From: Ramlibacter pinisoli
Lineage (GTDB): Bacteria; Pseudomonadota; Gammaproteobacteria; Burkholderiales; Burkholderiaceae_C
Assembly: GCF_009758015.1 (NCBI RefSeq)
Contig: NZ_WSEL01000011.1
Span: 124,001-188,000 of the forward strand
Direction of reading: 5' to 3'
DNA: 64,000 nucleotides
The position numbers and the translations under genes are program-made. Under the pieces are notes generated by a model. That model searched no databases. It had not been told where the DNA came from and was given only the letters and a program-made list of their open reading frames with translations. Positions 45,487-56,447 of the stretch are shown piece by piece. Each line of letters begins with the position of its first letter. Position 1 is the first letter of the stretch.

Positions 45487-46448
45487 TGCGGGTCGCCTTC
45501 GCCGGGACCCCGGACTTCGCCCGTTCCGCCCTCGAGGCCCTGCACGCGGCCGGCCACACGATCCCGCTGGTGCTCACCCAGCCTGACCGCCCGGCCGGGC
45601 GCGGCCTGAAGCTGCAGGCCTCGCCCGTCAAGCAGGCCGCCTTGGCGCACGGCATCCCGGTCGCGCAGCCGCGCAGCCTGCGGCTGGATGGCAAGTTCCC
45701 CGACGACGCGGCGCAGGCGCGCGACCTGCTGCGCGCCGCCGACCTCGACGTGCTGGTGGTGGCTGCGTACGGGCTCATCCTGCCGCAGTGGGTGCTGGAC
45801 ACGCCGCGGCGTGGCTGCCTGAACATCCATGCCTCGCTGCTGCCCCGCTGGCGCGGTGCCGCGCCCATCCACCGCGCCCTCGAGGCCGGCGACGCCCACA
45901 CCGGCGTCACCATCATGCAGATGGACGCCGGCCTGGACACCGGCGACATGCTGCTGGTGGAGCCGCTGCCGATCACGCCGCGCGACACCACCGGCACGCT
46001 GCACGACACGCTGGCCGCGCTCGGCGCCCGGCTGGTCGTCGAGGCGCTGGCGCTGGCCGCCCGCGGCGCGCTGGCGCGCACCCCGCAGCCGGCCGCGGGC
46101 GTGAGCTACGCCCACAAGATCGACAAGGCCGAGGCGCAGCTCGACTGGTCGCAGCCGGCCACCGCCATCGAGCGCCGCCTGCGCGCCTTCGACCCGTTTC
46201 CCGGTGCCACCAGCACGCTGGCCGGCGAGGCCCTCAAGCTGTGGCGCGGCGAGGTCATCGCGCCCGCCGCGGCGGCGCCGGGCACCGTGCTGGCCGTCTC
46301 GCCCCAGGGCCTGGACGTCGCCACCGGCGACGGCGCGCTGCGCCTGACCGAACTGCAGCGCCCGGGCGGCCGGCGGCTGCCGGCCGCGCAGGTGCTGCAG
46401 GGCCTGGCCGTCAGCCCCGGCCAGCGCTTCGAGGGCGGCGGGCGCTGA
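45486..46448 (+). CDS. fmt: Methionyl-tRNA formyltransferase
   Basis: The 320-residue enzyme formylates initiator Met-tRNA with 10-formyl-tetrahydrofolate. The catalytic segment is present ([20 protein letters not shown], then AGLDTGDM), and the C-terminal OB-like domain is there ([20 protein letters not shown]). Length matches E. coli Fmt (315). ATG overlaps the lipoprotein stop by one base; its stop overlaps the azlC start (TGATG). Confidence 0.97.
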   Translation: MRVAFAGTPDFARSALEALHAAGHTIPLVLTQPDRPAGRGLKLQASPVKQAALAHGIPVAQPRSLRLDGKFPDDAAQARDLLRAADLDVLVVAAYGLILPQWVLDTPRRGCLNIHASLLPRWRGAAPIHRALEAGDAHTGVTIMQMDAGLDTGDMLLVEPLPITPRDTTGTLHDTLAALGARLVVEALALAARGALARTPQPAAGVSYAHKIDKAEAQLDWSQPATAIERRLRAFDPFPGATSTLAGEALKLWRGEVIAPAAAAPGTVLAVSPQGLDVATGDGALRLTELQRPGGRRLPAAQVLQGLAVSPGQRFEGGGR

Positions 46449-47185
46449 TGTTCTTCCTGCGCTCGGTGCGCCGGCTGCCGCAGTTCCCCGAGGGGCTGCG
46501 CGCCAGCGCGCCGGTGGCCACCGGCATCGCGGCCTGGGGGCTGATGACCGGCGTCGCCATGGTCAAGTCGGGCATGAGCGTGGTCGAAGCGATCGCCATG
46601 ACGCTGCTGGTCTACGCCGGCAGTTCGCAGCTGGCGGCGATCCCGCTGCTGGTGGCCGGCGCACCGCCCTGGGTGGTGTGGGCCACGGGCTTTTGCGTCA
46701 ACCTGCGCTTCGTCGTCTTCAGCCTGCACCTGCGCCAGTACCTGATGCACCTGCCGCGCTGGCGCCGGCTGGTCAACGGCTTCCTCACCGCCGACCTGAC
46801 CTATGCGCTGTTCACCAGCCGCTACCCGGAGCCGGCCACCGACGCCGCCGGCCGCAGCGCCCAGGAGGCCTACCTGGCCGGCAACTACTGCCTGACCTGG
46901 CTGGCCTGGACCGGCGCCAGCCTGGCGGGCATCGCGCTGGGCAATGCCGTCCCGAGTTCCTGGGGCCTGGGCTTCGCCGGCGTGCTGTGCCTGGTGGGCA
47001 TCCTGTGCTCCATGGCCAACTCGCCGCTGCGGGTGCTGGCGGCGGCGGTCGCCGGCGCGGTGGCCGTGGCGGCCTACGCGTTGCCCCTCAAGCTCAACAT
47101 CGTGGTGGCGATCGGCGCCGCCGTGCTCGCTGCCACCTGGCTGGAGGGCCGGCGTGGGGCACCGCCGCGCCAGCATCCGGCATGA
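46448..47185 (+). CDS. azlC: AzlC-family branched-chain amino acid exporter, large subunit
   Basis: The 245-residue protein has the AzlC pattern of eight or so membrane segments, with the conserved [16 protein letters not shown] and [14 protein letters not shown] motifs. Together with AzlD it exports branched-chain amino acids or analogues (ygaZH type). It overlaps fmt by one base and azlD by 4 bases, so the three are coupled. Placing an exporter after fmt is a matter of genome layout rather than shared function. Confidence 0.9.
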   Translation: MFFLRSVRRLPQFPEGLRASAPVATGIAAWGLMTGVAMVKSGMSVVEAIAMTLLVYAGSSQLAAIPLLVAGAPPWVVWATGFCVNLRFVVFSLHLRQYLMHLPRWRRLVNGFLTADLTYALFTSRYPEPATDAAGRSAQEAYLAGNYCLTWLAWTGASLAGIALGNAVPSSWGLGFAGVLCLVGILCSMANSPLRVLAAAVAGAVAVAAYALPLKLNIVVAIGAAVLAATWLEGRRGAPPRQHPA

Positions 47186-47523
47186 CCGCCGGTGCCACCG
47201 ACCTCGCAACCCTGGCCGTCATCGCCGGCCTGGCCGCCGTCACCGTGCTCACGCGCTGCTTCTTCTTCATCCTCGACCGCGCCTGGACCCTGCCGCGCTG
47301 GGCCGAGCGGGCGCTGCAGTACGCCCCGGTGGCGGCGCTGGCCGGCGTCGTGCTGCCCGAGGTGGTGCTGACGCAGGGCGCGCTGGTCGTGCCGTGGCTG
47401 GACGCGCGCTGCTACGCCGCCCTGGCCGGGGCGTTGCTGTACTACCTGCGCGGCAGCGTGCTGCTGACCATGCTGGCCGGCATGGCGGTCTACCTCCCGT
47501 TGCACCTGGGCCTGGGCTGGTAG
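47182..47523 (+). CDS. azlD: AzlD-family branched-chain amino acid exporter, small subunit
   Basis: This 113-residue, four-segment membrane protein is the small partner of AzlC, with the conserved [20 protein letters not shown] and [19 protein letters not shown]. It is translationally coupled to azlC (4-base overlap). The operon ends here before the pgk promoter. Confidence 0.9.
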   Translation: MTAGATDLATLAVIAGLAAVTVLTRCFFFILDRAWTLPRWAERALQYAPVAALAGVVLPEVVLTQGALVVPWLDARCYAALAGALLYYLRGSVLLTMLAGMAVYLPLHLGLGW

Positions 47524-47566
47524 CACCTTCGGGCTGCGGGTGGCCTGGCAGGGGTGGGGCGCTGCC

Positions 47567-47572
47567 TACAAT
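47567..47572 (+). promoter_or_regulatory. Candidate -10 box for pgk
   Basis: TACAAT, 35 bases before the pgk ATG, in the context CCTACAATTCCG. The same hexamer precedes yajC. A weak -35 only. Confidence 0.5.
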
Positions 47573-47606
47573 TCCGGGCTTCGTCTGCCGTCTCCACTTT
47601 CGTCCC

Positions 47607-48800
47607 ATGAACGTCCTTCGTTTTTCCGACCTCTGTGCCCAGGGCAAGGTCCGTGGCCAGCGCGTGTTCATCCGCGCCGACCTGAACGTCCCGCAGGACG
47701 ATGCCGGCCGCATCACCGAGGACACGCGCATCCGCGCCTCGGTCCCCTGCATCCGCCTGGCGCTGGACGCCGGCGCGGCGGTGATGGTCACCTCGCACCT
47801 GGGCCGCCCGACCGAGGGCGAGTTCAAGCCGGCCGACTCGCTGGCGCCGGTGGCCGAGCGGCTCGGCCAGCTGCTGGGGCGCGAGGTCCCGCTGCGGGCC
47901 GACTGGGTCGACGGCGTCGACGTCCAGCCGGGCCAGGTGGTGCTGCTGGAGAACTGCCGCCTGAACAAGGGCGAGAAGAAGAACAACCCCGAGCTGGCGC
48001 AGAAGCTGGCGGCGCTGTGCGACATCTTCGTGCACGACGCCTTCGGCACCGCGCATCGGGCCGAGGCCTCCACCTACGGCATCGCGCAGTACGCCAAGGT
48101 CGCCTGCGCCGGGCCGCTGCTGGCGGCCGAGATCGACGCCATCGGCAAGGCGCTCGCCAATCCCCGGCGCCCGCTGGCCGCCATCGTGGCCGGCTCCAAG
48201 GTGTCGACCAAGCTCACCATCCTGCAGTCGCTGGCGAAGAACGTCGACCAGCTGATCGTCGGCGGCGGCATCGCCAACACCTTTCTGCTGGCCGCCGGCC
48301 TGAAGATCGGCAAGTCGCTGGCCGAGGCCGACCTGGTGGGCGAGGCCCGAGCCGTCATCGAGGCCATGAAGGCGCGCGGCGCCGAGGTGCCCATCCCCAC
48401 CGACGTGGTGGTCGCCAAGACCTTCGCGGCCGACGCGCCGGCCACGGTGAAGGCCGCCACCGAGGTGGCCGACGACGACCTGATCCTGGACATCGGCCCG
48501 CAGACCGCGCGCCGGCTGGCCGACCAGCTGATGGCGGCCGGCACCATCGTCTGGAACGGCCCGGTGGGCGTGTTCGAGTTCGACGCCTTCGCCGGCGGCA
48601 CCGAGACCATCGCGCGCGCCATCGCGGCCTCGCCTGCCTTCAGCATCGCCGGCGGCGGCGACACCCTGGCGGCGATCGCCAAGTACGGCATCGAGAAGGA
48701 CGTCGGCTACATCTCCACCGGCGGCGGCGCCTTCCTCGAAGTGCTGGAAGGCAAGACGCTGCCGGCGTTCGAGATCCTGGCCAGGCGCGCGGCCGGCTAG
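47607..48800 (+). CDS. pgk: Phosphoglycerate kinase
   Basis: The 397-residue two-domain enzyme transfers phosphate between 1,3-bisphosphoglycerate and ADP in glycolysis. Motifs: [13 protein letters not shown] at the start, [55 protein letters not shown], and [13 protein letters not shown] at the C-terminus. Length is normal. With pyk and fba it forms the glycolytic cluster common in Burkholderiales, here interrupted by an opposite-strand desaturase gene. Confidence 0.97.
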   Translation: MNVLRFSDLCAQGKVRGQRVFIRADLNVPQDDAGRITEDTRIRASVPCIRLALDAGAAVMVTSHLGRPTEGEFKPADSLAPVAERLGQLLGREVPLRADWVDGVDVQPGQVVLLENCRLNKGEKKNNPELAQKLAALCDIFVHDAFGTAHRAEASTYGIAQYAKVACAGPLLAAEIDAIGKALANPRRPLAAIVAGSKVSTKLTILQSLAKNVDQLIVGGGIANTFLLAAGLKIGKSLAEADLVGEARAVIEAMKARGAEVPIPTDVVVAKTFAADAPATVKAATEVADDDLILDIGPQTARRLADQLMAAGTIVWNGPVGVFEFDAFAGGTETIARAIAASPAFSIAGGGDTLAAIAKYGIEKDVGYISTGGGAFLEVLEGKTLPAFEILARRAAG

Positions 48801-48819
48801 CTCGGCGCGCGGGCGGCCC

Positions 48820-49902
48820 TCAGGCGGGCCGCGGCGCGCTGGTGGCGCGGCCGGCGTAGTCGGTCCAGCAGCGGCGCTGGAAGTCGTACAGCTTGCAGCG
48901 GCGCGCGGTGTCGAAGTACCAGCGCCACGAGAAGCGCTGGATGACGATGCGCCCGGGCAGCAGTTCCTCCAGCCTGGCCTGGGCCTGCTTCAGCCGGTAC
49001 AGCGGGATGCCCATGTCCACGTGGTGCGCGGTGTGCTCCATGATGTGGTGCAGCAGGCTGCCGATCGCCAGCGGGAAGGTCAGGTGCACGGTGGTCGACA
49101 CGAAGGGCGCCGCCTGCGCCCAGGCCGTGCGCTCGTCGTGCCAGGACACCGCCGTGTGGGTGTGGTGCACGTAGACCACGAAGCCGATCATGGCGCACCA
49201 GACCAGGAACGGCACGACGAAGCCGGCCACGAGCACGGTGGCCGTCGACTGGCCGGTGGCACGCGCCGCCCAGGCCAGGCCGCCGGCCCACAGCACCGCG
49301 TAGGCGCTCACCAGCAGGTTGTCCCACAGGAACACCGGACGGCGCGTCGGCATGTGGCGGCGGGCGGGGAAGAACATGCGTTTCCACCAGATCTCGACCA
49401 GGTAGTACAGGCCGGGGGCCCAGCCGCTGCGGTAGATGCGGTCCAGCAGGCGCCGGCCGCCGCCGAGGGCGGCGTACTCCTCGCGCGTGCAGGGCGCCCA
49501 GACGAAGTCGAAGCCCTTGAGGTTGGTGTAGCCGTGGTGCACCACGTTGTGCCCCACGTCCCACAGCGAGTACGGCGTGATCGAGGGCAGGAAGGCGATC
49601 CGGCCGATCCACTTGTTTAGGCCGCGGTGCGGCGTCAGGCTCTGGTGGCAGGCGTCGTGGCCGAGGATGAACAGGCGGCCGATGACGAAGCCGGCGCCGA
49701 TGCCGCACAGCAGCTTGGCCCAGGTCGCCGCCAGCAGCACCGTGCCGGCCAGCGCCGCGCCCAGCAGCGCGGCATCGAGCACCAGCAGCAACAGCGCCCG
49801 CCCGGTGGCCTTGCTGGCCAGCGGCACCAGCCACTGGCGGATGGTCTTGCGGTGGGGCAGCGGGGTGCCGGGCGGGATCGGACGGGTGGCGGCGGCGGAC
49901 AT
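48820..49902 (-). CDS. Membrane fatty-acid desaturase
   Basis: The 360-residue integral membrane enzyme introduces a double bond into acyl chains with two irons and electrons from a ferredoxin-type donor. All three His boxes are present: HDACH, HNVVHH and HTAHH, as in the FADS/DesA-like family, with four membrane segments between them. The HxxxH-HxxxHH-HxxHH set favours a delta-12/omega-3-like or DesA-type enzyme, but regiospecificity cannot be read. It lies between pgk and pyk, convergent with pgk and divergent from pyk. Confidence 0.93.
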   Translation of the reverse strand: MSAAATRPIPPGTPLPHRKTIRQWLVPLASKATGRALLLLVLDAALLGAALAGTVLLAATWAKLLCGIGAGFVIGRLFILGHDACHQSLTPHRGLNKWIGRIAFLPSITPYSLWDVGHNVVHHGYTNLKGFDFVWAPCTREEYAALGGGRRLLDRIYRSGWAPGLYYLVEIWWKRMFFPARRHMPTRRPVFLWDNLLVSAYAVLWAGGLAWAARATGQSTATVLVAGFVVPFLVWCAMIGFVVYVHHTHTAVSWHDERTAWAQAAPFVSTTVHLTFPLAIGSLLHHIMEHTAHHVDMGIPLYRLKQAQARLEELLPGRIVIQRFSWRWYFDTARRCKLYDFQRRCWTDYAGRATSAPRPA

Positions 49903-50066
49903 GGGCGCGGAAACGGTGGAGGCGGAGCGGAGCGGCCGATGCTAGGGGCGGCCCCGCCGGCACCGGCTGATCCATGTCAACGCGGCCGCCCGCCGGGCCT
50001 GGCCGCCAGCCGGGCGGGCGCGCGTGTGAGAATGCCAGACACCACTGCAGAAGGAAGAGAACGCCC

Positions 50067-51500
50067 ATGGCCCGACGCGCCACCAAGATCGTTGCCACCC
50101 TCGGCCCCGCCTCCAGCGATCCCAAGCTCCTCGAGCAGATGATCCGCGCCGGCGTCAACGTCGTGCGGCTGAATTTCTCGCACGGCAAGGGCCAGGACCA
50201 CATCGACCGTGCCAACCTGGTGCGCGAGGCCGCGCAGCGCGCCGGCCGCGAGGTCGCCATCATGGCCGACCTGCAGGGTCCCAAGATCCGGGTCGGCAAG
50301 TTCGCCGACGGCAAGGTGTCGCTGGTGGGCGGCGCCAAGTTCGTGCTCGACGCCTCGCGCACCGAGCCGGGCGACCTGCAGGGCGTCGGCCTGGACTACA
50401 AGGAACTGCCGCGCGACGTGCGCGCGGGCGACGTGCTGCTGCTCAACGACGGCCTGATCGTGCTCACCGTCGACTCGGTGCAGGGCGAGCAGGTGCACAC
50501 CACCGTCAAGGTCGGCGGCGTGCTGTCCAACAACAAGGGCATCAACAAGCAGGGCGGCGGGCTGACGGCGCCGGCGCTCACGGCCAAGGACATGGAGGAC
50601 ATCCGCACCGCCATGAGCTTCCAGGCCGACTACGTGGCGGTGAGCTTTCCCAAGACCGCCACCGACATGGAGATGGCGCGCCAGCTGTGCAACGTGGCCG
50701 CCTCCGACTACCGCCACAAGCCGTTCCTGATCGCCAAGATCGAGCGCGCCGAGGCGATCCCGAACCTGGAATCCATCCTGCTGGCCAGCGACGGCATCAT
50801 GGTGGCGCGCGGCGACCTGGCCATCGAGGTGGGCAATGCCGCGGTGCCGGCGCTGCAGAAGAAGATGATCCGGATGGCCCGGCAGTGCGACAAGGTGGTG
50901 ATCACCGCGACCCAGATGATGGAGTCGATGATCAACAACCCGGTGCCCACCCGCGCCGAGGTGAGCGACGTCGCCAACGCCGTGCTCGACGGCACCGATG
51001 CCGTGATGCTCAGCGCCGAGACGGCCGCGGGCAAGTATCCGCTGGAGACCATCGTCGAGATGGCCAACATCTGCGCCGAGGCCGAGATGGCCGAGGACGT
51101 GAAGCTCGACGCCGACTTCACCGGCATGAGCTTCGCCCGCATCGACCAGTCGATCGCCATGGGCGCCCTGTTCACGGCCTACCACCTGGGCTGCAAGGCG
51201 ATCGTGGCGCTCACCGATTCCGGCTCCACCGCCTTGTGGATGAGCCGGCACCGCATCCACATCCCGATCTACGCGCTCACGCCCAAGCTGGAGACGCAGC
51301 GCAAGATGGCGCTGTACCGCAACGTGCGGCCGCTGCTGATGGACCAGAGCGCCGAGCGCGACACCGCCCTCGGCGACGCCGAGGCGCACCTGAAGCGGCG
51401 CGGCATCGTGGCCTCGGGCGACATCTACGCCATCACCTGCGGCGAGCCCATGGGTGCCCCGGGCGGCACCAACATGCTCAAGATCTGCCGCGTGGCCTGA
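50067..51500 (+). CDS. pyk: Pyruvate kinase
   Basis: The 477-residue enzyme makes pyruvate and ATP from phosphoenolpyruvate. Visible motifs: RRATKIVATLGPASSDPKLL, VVRLNFSHG, LIAKIERAEAIPNL with the active-site lysine, MVARGDLAIEVG, and ITATQMMESMI. AAGGAAGAG (50050-50058) is the ribosome binding site before the ATG at 50067. Normal length for the tetrameric bacterial form. Followed by fba. Confidence 0.97.
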   Translation: MARRATKIVATLGPASSDPKLLEQMIRAGVNVVRLNFSHGKGQDHIDRANLVREAAQRAGREVAIMADLQGPKIRVGKFADGKVSLVGGAKFVLDASRTEPGDLQGVGLDYKELPRDVRAGDVLLLNDGLIVLTVDSVQGEQVHTTVKVGGVLSNNKGINKQGGGLTAPALTAKDMEDIRTAMSFQADYVAVSFPKTATDMEMARQLCNVAASDYRHKPFLIAKIERAEAIPNLESILLASDGIMVARGDLAIEVGNAAVPALQKKMIRMARQCDKVVITATQMMESMINNPVPTRAEVSDVANAVLDGTDAVMLSAETAAGKYPLETIVEMANICAEAEMAEDVKLDADFTGMSFARIDQSIAMGALFTAYHLGCKAIVALTDSGSTALWMSRHRIHIPIYALTPKLETQRKMALYRNVRPLLMDQSAERDTALGDAEAHLKRRGIVASGDIYAITCGEPMGAPGGTNMLKICRVA

Positions 51501-51601
51501 GCGCCGGCCGCCCGCCCGCCGGCGCGTCCGCAGCGGGCCGCCCGCCAGTCCGAACGGGCCAGGCCGGCGCCGCCCCAGCCCCGGCCGGCAGACCCGGCCG
51601 G

Positions 51602-51607
51602 TAGAAT
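51602..51607 (+). promoter_or_regulatory. Candidate -10 box for fba
   Basis: TAGAAT, 69 bases before the fba ATG, in the 176-bp gap after pyk. No good -35 was found. Confidence 0.35.
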
Positions 51608-51676
51608 TCGAGGCTTCCGCTCGCGGTCCCGGGGCCGCGACCGCGGACTCGTTTTTCATCTCGACAGGACTGCACC

Positions 51677-52741
51677 ATGCCCCTCGTATCCATGCGCGAA
51701 CTGCTGGACCATGCCGCGGAGAACGGCTATGGCATCCCGGCCTTCAACGTCAACAACCTCGAGCAGGTGCAGGCCGTCATGGAAGCGGCCAAGGAGACCG
51801 GCGCGCCGGTCATCCTGCAGGCCAGCGCGGGGGCCCGCAAGTACGCCGGCGAGCCTTTCATCAAGCACCTCATCCAGGCCGCGCTCGAGGCCTACCCCGA
51901 GATCCCGCTGGTGATGCACCAGGACCACGGCCAGAGCCCGGACGTGTGCGCCGGTGCCATCAAGCTGGGCTTCTCCTCGGTGATGATGGACGGCTCGCTC
52001 GAGGCCGACGGCAAGACCATCGCGAGCTACGACTACAACGTCGACGTCACCCGCAAGGTGGTCGACATGGCGCACAAGCTGGGCGTCACCGTCGAGGGCG
52101 AACTCGGCTGCCTGGGCTCGCTCGAGACCATGAAGGGCGACAAGGAGGATGGCCACGGCACCGAGGCCACCATGACCCGCGAGCAGCTGCTCACCGACCC
52201 CGAGCAGGCCGCCGACTTCGTCCGCAAGACCCAGCTGGACGCGCTGGCCATCGCCATCGGCACCAGCCACGGCGCCTACAAGTTCACGCGCAAGCCCACC
52301 GGCGACATCCTGGCCATCGACCGCATCAAGGAGATCCACCGCCGCCTGCCCACCACCCACCTGGTGATGCACGGTTCGTCGTCGGTGCCGCAGGATCTGC
52401 TGGCCATCATCCGCCAGTACGGCGGCCAGATGAAGGAGACCTACGGCGTGCCGGTCGAGGAGATCCAGGAAGCGATCAAGCACGGTGTGCGCAAGATCAA
52501 CATCGACACCGACATCCGGCTGGCGATGACCGGCGCGGTGCGCAAGTTCCTGGCCGAGAACCCCGAGAAGTTCGATGCCCGCGAGTGGCTCAAGCCGGCC
52601 CGCGAGGCCGCCAAGCAGATCTGCAAGCAGCGCTACGTCGAGTTCGGCTGCGTCGGCCAGGCGCCCAAGATCAAGGGCCATGCGCTGCAGGTCGTGGCCG
52701 CCCAGTACCAGAAGGGCGAGCTGGCGCAGACGGTCCACTGA
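51677..52741 (+). CDS. fba: Class II fructose-bisphosphate aldolase (Calvin subtype)
   Basis: The 354-residue zinc enzyme reversibly splits fructose 1,6-bisphosphate. Zinc-binding and catalytic segments: [41 protein letters not shown] and [10 protein letters not shown]. The length and motif set match the class IIB 'Calvin subtype' common in proteobacteria. It closes the pgk-pyk-fba group and is followed by a strong terminator hairpin before purC. Confidence 0.96.
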   Translation: MPLVSMRELLDHAAENGYGIPAFNVNNLEQVQAVMEAAKETGAPVILQASAGARKYAGEPFIKHLIQAALEAYPEIPLVMHQDHGQSPDVCAGAIKLGFSSVMMDGSLEADGKTIASYDYNVDVTRKVVDMAHKLGVTVEGELGCLGSLETMKGDKEDGHGTEATMTREQLLTDPEQAADFVRKTQLDALAIAIGTSHGAYKFTRKPTGDILAIDRIKEIHRRLPTTHLVMHGSSSVPQDLLAIIRQYGGQMKETYGVPVEEIQEAIKHGVRKINIDTDIRLAMTGAVRKFLAENPEKFDAREWLKPAREAAKQICKQRYVEFGCVGQAPKIKGHALQVVAAQYQKGELAQTVH

Positions 52742-52760
52742 CCCGCTGCTCCCGTTCCTG

Positions 52761-52786
52761 CGAAGCCCGCCGCCCGGCGGGCTTCG
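52761..52786 (+). terminator. Terminator hairpin after fba
   Basis: CGAAGCCCGCC-gccc-GGCGGGCTTCG: an 11-bp stem with a 4-base loop, followed shortly by GTTT. It sits 20 bases after the fba stop. Confidence 0.8.
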
Positions 52787-52919
52787 CCGTTTCTGGCCTG
52801 CGCTTGGCGGGCGCAAGCGCGTGGAGCCGCAGGACCTGCCGCTGCCCGGCGGCCACCGGCTGCCGCCGCGCCCGGCGGATAATCGATCCCTCCGGCGCAG
52901 CAGCGCCCCAGAGCCTCCG

Positions 52920-53828
52920 ATGACCTCCGCCCTGCACACCTCCTCGCTCACCTCGCTCCCCCTGCTGGCCCGCGGCAAGGTGCGCGACAACTACGCCGTC
53001 GGCAACGACCGCATCCTCATGGTCGCGACCGACCGGCTGTCGGCCTTCGACGTCATCATGGGCGAGCCCATTCCCGGCAAGGGCGAGCTCCTGACCCAGA
53101 TGGCCCTGGTCTGGTTCGGCAAGCTGGCCCATCTGTGCCCCAACCACCTGACCGGCGAACTGCCCGAGAGCGTGGTGAACTCGGGCGAGCTGGCGCAGGT
53201 GATCGGCCGCTCGATGCTGGTCAGGCGCCTGCGGCCCATTCCGGTCGAGGCCGTCGTGCGCGGCTACCTGGCCGGCAGCGGCTGGAAGGAGTACCAGGAG
53301 ACCCAGGCGGTGTGCGGCGTGTCGCTGCCGCCCGGGCTGACCAATGCGGCCCGGCTGCCGGAGCCGATCTACACGCCGGCCGCCAAGGCCGCCATGGGCG
53401 AGCACGACGAGAACATCAGCTTCGAGCGCACCGTGGAGATGGTCGGCGCCGACGTCGCGGCCCGCATCCGCGACGTCAGCATCGCGCTGTACCGGGAAGC
53501 GGCGGCCATCGCGCTGGCCAAGGGCATGATCATCGCGGACACCAAGTTCGAGTTCGGCCTTGACGAGCAGGGCAACGTGGTGCTGATGGACGAGGTGCTG
53601 ACGCCCGACTCGTCGCGCTACTGGCCGGTGGAAGGCTACGAGGCGGCGTTCCGGCAGGGCCAGAACCCGCCCAGCTTCGACAAGCAGTTCGTGCGCGACT
53701 GGCTGGAGCAGGTGCGCATCAACGGCAAGCCCTGGGACAAGACGCCGCCGGCGCCGCGCCTGCCCAAGGAGGTGGTCGAGAAGACGGCCGCCAAGTACCG
53801 CGAGGCGCTGGAGCGCCTGACGGCCTGA
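52920..53828 (+). CDS. purC: SAICAR synthase PurC
   Basis: The 302-residue enzyme joins aspartate to CAIR with ATP in purine synthesis. It shows [20 protein letters not shown] (the ATP-binding start), [32 protein letters not shown] and the C-terminal [10 protein letters not shown]. The long form (about 300) is typical of betaproteobacteria. It is followed on the same strand, beyond an opposite-strand thioredoxin gene, by purE and purK. Confidence 0.96.
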   Translation: MTSALHTSSLTSLPLLARGKVRDNYAVGNDRILMVATDRLSAFDVIMGEPIPGKGELLTQMALVWFGKLAHLCPNHLTGELPESVVNSGELAQVIGRSMLVRRLRPIPVEAVVRGYLAGSGWKEYQETQAVCGVSLPPGLTNAARLPEPIYTPAAKAAMGEHDENISFERTVEMVGADVAARIRDVSIALYREAAAIALAKGMIIADTKFEFGLDEQGNVVLMDEVLTPDSSRYWPVEGYEAAFRQGQNPPSFDKQFVRDWLEQVRINGKPWDKTPPAPRLPKEVVEKTAAKYREALERLTA

Positions 53829-53840
53829 GGCCGCCGGCGC

Positions 53841-54743
53841 TCAGGACAGCACGACGCTGGACAGGCGGCGGCGGTAGGTCGCCACCGTGGGATCGTCGGG
53901 CGGGATCTGGCCCTCGGCCACCTTGGGCTTGGGCGGCTCGATGACGTCCAGGATGGCGATGTAGGTCTTGCGCGCCGCGTCCTCGTTCCAGGCCTTGTCG
54001 CGCATCAGGATCTCGAGCAGTTCGTCCATGGCGTCGGTCCAGCGGCGCTGCGCGGCCAGCACGCTGGCGCGGCCGAAGCGGGCCTCGAAGTCGCGCCGGT
54101 TGGCCGCGATGCGGGCGTCGAAGGCGGCGATCGCATCGGCCGGCTGGCCCTGCTGCGCCGCGAAGTCGGCGGCGGCGAGCACGCGCTGCAGCGAGTCGAG
54201 CCGGCGCACCGCGGCCACCTTGGAGGCCACCGGGGCGAACGCGGTGCGGGCATCGGCCACGCGGCCGGCCAGCAGCAGCGCCTTGACGTACTCGAAGCGC
54301 GCATCGTCGTCGGCTGGATTGGTGGCCACCGCCTGCTGCAGCTGCTCGAGCTGGCCCTCGGCGTCCAGCGGCGGCTCCTCCACCAGGTCGTCCTCGGCCT
54401 CGGCGGCGGCGTCATCGGCCGGCGGCACGTGCTTGTCGAGGAACTGGCGCAGCTGGCCCTCGGGGACCGCGCCCATGAAGCCGTCGACCGGCTGGCCGTT
54501 CATCAGCAGGATGCAGGTCGGGATGCTGCGGATGCCGAACGCCGACGCGAGCTGCTGCTCCTGGTCGGAGTCGATCTTGACCAGCTTGAAGCGGCCGGCG
54601 TATTCGGCCTCCATCTTTTCCAGCAGCGGGCCGATCACCTTGCAGGGCCCGCACCATGGGGCCCAGAAGTCGACCAGCACGGGCTGGGTCATGGAGGCGG
54701 CGATGACTTCGGTTTCGAAGTTCTCTAGCGTGACGTCGATCAT
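53841..54743 (-). CDS. CnoX/YbbN-like thioredoxin with TPR-like tail
   Basis: The 300-residue protein has an N-terminal thioredoxin fold with the intact active site WCGPC (Cys31 and Cys34 in FWAPWCGPCKVIGPLL) and the cis-Pro segment SIPTCILLMNGQPV, followed from about residue 120 by an alpha-helical tetratricopeptide-like region (QLEQLQQAVATNPADDDARF). E. coli CnoX has this layout but an SXXC site; a full CxxC here suggests retained reductase activity. CnoX-type proteins are holdases that hand clients to GroEL or DnaK under oxidative stress. The ATG at 54743 is used; an upstream frame to 54773 would run over the purE promoter. Confidence 0.9.
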   Translation of the reverse strand: MIDVTLENFETEVIAASMTQPVLVDFWAPWCGPCKVIGPLLEKMEAEYAGRFKLVKIDSDQEQQLASAFGIRSIPTCILLMNGQPVDGFMGAVPEGQLRQFLDKHVPPADDAAAEAEDDLVEEPPLDAEGQLEQLQQAVATNPADDDARFEYVKALLLAGRVADARTAFAPVASKVAAVRRLDSLQRVLAAADFAAQQGQPADAIAAFDARIAANRRDFEARFGRASVLAAQRRWTDAMDELLEILMRDKAWNEDAARKTYIAILDVIEPPKPKVAEGQIPPDDPTVATYRRRLSSVVLS

Positions 54744-54763
54744 GGCGTGGGACTCGGGCACCT

Positions 54764-54769
54764 TAAAAT
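54764..54769 (+). promoter_or_regulatory. Candidate -10 box for purE-purK-tsaC
   Basis: TAAAAT, 20 bases before the purE ATG, in the short gap between divergent thioredoxin and purE genes. AGGAG at 54779-54783 is the ribosome binding site, 6 bases before the ATG. Confidence 0.5.
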
Positions 54770-54789
54770 TCAACCTTTAGGAGCAGCAC

Positions 54790-55284
54790 ATGCCCCCGGT
54801 CCAGGTCGGCGTGGTGATGGGGTCCAGCAGTGACTGGGAGACCCTGCAGCACGCGGTACAGATTCTCCAGGAATTCGGCATCGGCCATGAGGCCCGGGTC
54901 GTCTCGGCGCACCGCATGCCGGACGACATGTTCGCCTACGCCCAGGAAGCCGCCGGCCGCGGCCTGAAGGCCATCATCGCGGGCGCCGGCGGCGCCGCCC
55001 ACCTGCCGGGCATGCTGGCGGCCAAGACCACGGTGCCGGTGCTCGGCGTGCCGGTGGCCGGCCGCCACCTGCAGGGCGTCGATTCGCTGCACAGCATCGT
55101 GCAGATGCCCAAGGGCATCCCGGTCGCCACCTTCGCCATCGGCGCGGCCGGTGCCGCCAATGCGGCGCTGTTCGCGGTGGCCATGCTGGCCGGCGAGCAG
55201 CCGGCGCTGCGCGACCAGCTCGACGCCTTCCGGGCCCGCCAGACCGCCGCGGCGCGCGCCATGACGCTGCCGCCCGCCGCATGA
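54790..55284 (+). CDS. purE: N5-carboxyaminoimidazole ribonucleotide mutase PurE
   Basis: The 164-residue enzyme moves the carboxyl group of N5-CAIR to give CAIR. Class I PurE motifs: [35 protein letters not shown] and [15 protein letters not shown]. It is translationally coupled to purK (4-base overlap), which makes its substrate, so the bacterial N5-CAIR route is used. Confidence 0.97.
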   Translation: MPPVQVGVVMGSSSDWETLQHAVQILQEFGIGHEARVVSAHRMPDDMFAYAQEAAGRGLKAIIAGAGGAAHLPGMLAAKTTVPVLGVPVAGRHLQGVDSLHSIVQMPKGIPVATFAIGAAGAANAALFAVAMLAGEQPALRDQLDAFRARQTAAARAMTLPPAA

Positions 55285-56444
55285 CGGCGCCGGCATTCCT
55301 GCCGCCGGGCAGCATGCTGGGCGTGATGGGCGGCGGCCAGCTGGGCCGCATGTTCGTCCACGCCGCCCAGCGGCTCGGCTACTCCACCGCCGTGCTCGAC
55401 CCCGACGCCGACAGCCCGGCCGGGCGGGTGAGCCACCTGCACGTGCGCACCGGCTACCTCGACGAGGGCGGGCTGGCCGAGCTGGCCGAAGCCTGCGCGG
55501 CGATCACCACCGAATTCGAGAACGTGCCGGCGGCAGCGCTCACCCGGCTGGCCGCGCGGCGCTTCGTCGCTCCCGGCGCGGCGGCCGTGGCCATCGCCCA
55601 GGACCGGGCCCAGGAGAAGGCGCACTTCGCCCGCTGCGGCGTGCCCTGCGCCCCGCATGCCGTGATCGCCTCGCGCGACCAGCTGGACGCCGTGCCGGAC
55701 GAGCTGCTGCCCGGCATCCTCAAGACCGCCCGGCTGGGCTACGACGGCAAGGGCCAGGCGCGCGTCGCCACCCGGGCCGAACTGGTGCAGGCCTGGGAGG
55801 CGATGCAGGGCGTGCCCTGCGTGCTCGAGAAGCTGCTGCCGCTGGCCTTCGAGTGCTCGGTGGTGGTGGCGCGCGGCGCCGACGGCGCCATGGTGCACCT
55901 GCCGGTGCAGCGCAACCTGCACCGCGCCGGCATCCTGGCGGTCACCGAGGTCGGCGAGGGCGTGCTGCCGGCGGCAATCGCGGCGCAGGCGATCGAGGGC
56001 ACGCGCGCCATCGCCCAGGGGCTGGGCTACGTCGGCGTGCTGTGCGTGGAGTTCTTCGTGCTGCAGGACGGCACGCTGGTGGTCAACGAGATGGCGCCGC
56101 GGCCGCACAACAGCGGCCACTGGAGCATCGACGGCGCCGACCTGTCGCAGTTCGACCTGCAGGTGCGCACGCTGGCCGGCCTGCCGCTGGTGGCGCCGCG
56201 CCAGCACAGCCACGCGGTCATGCTCAACCTGCTGGGCGACCTGTGGTTCGCCGGCGGCGCCGAGCGCACTCCGCCCTGGGAGCGCGTGCTGGCCCTGCCG
56301 GGCGCCAGCCTGCACCTGTATGGCAAGCCGCAGGCACGGCCCGGCCGCAAGATGGGCCACCTCACGCTGGTCGCCGAGTCGGCCCGCGGCGCCCGCACCA
56401 CGGCGCTCGAGGCCTGCGCGGCGCTGGGCATCCAGGCGTTCTGA
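55281..56444 (+). CDS. purK: N5-carboxyaminoimidazole ribonucleotide synthase PurK
   Basis: The 387-residue ATP-grasp enzyme carboxylates AIR with bicarbonate. It begins with the Rossmann-like [20 protein letters not shown], has the ATP-grasp core ([44 protein letters not shown]) and ends normally. Overlaps purE by 4 bases and precedes tsaC by 3 bases. Confidence 0.97.
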   Translation: MTAPAFLPPGSMLGVMGGGQLGRMFVHAAQRLGYSTAVLDPDADSPAGRVSHLHVRTGYLDEGGLAELAEACAAITTEFENVPAAALTRLAARRFVAPGAAAVAIAQDRAQEKAHFARCGVPCAPHAVIASRDQLDAVPDELLPGILKTARLGYDGKGQARVATRAELVQAWEAMQGVPCVLEKLLPLAFECSVVVARGADGAMVHLPVQRNLHRAGILAVTEVGEGVLPAAIAAQAIEGTRAIAQGLGYVGVLCVEFFVLQDGTLVVNEMAPRPHNSGHWSIDGADLSQFDLQVRTLAGLPLVAPRQHSHAVMLNLLGDLWFAGGAERTPPWERVLALPGASLHLYGKPQARPGRKMGHLTLVAESARGARTTALEACAALGIQAF

Positions 56445-56447
56445 GCC

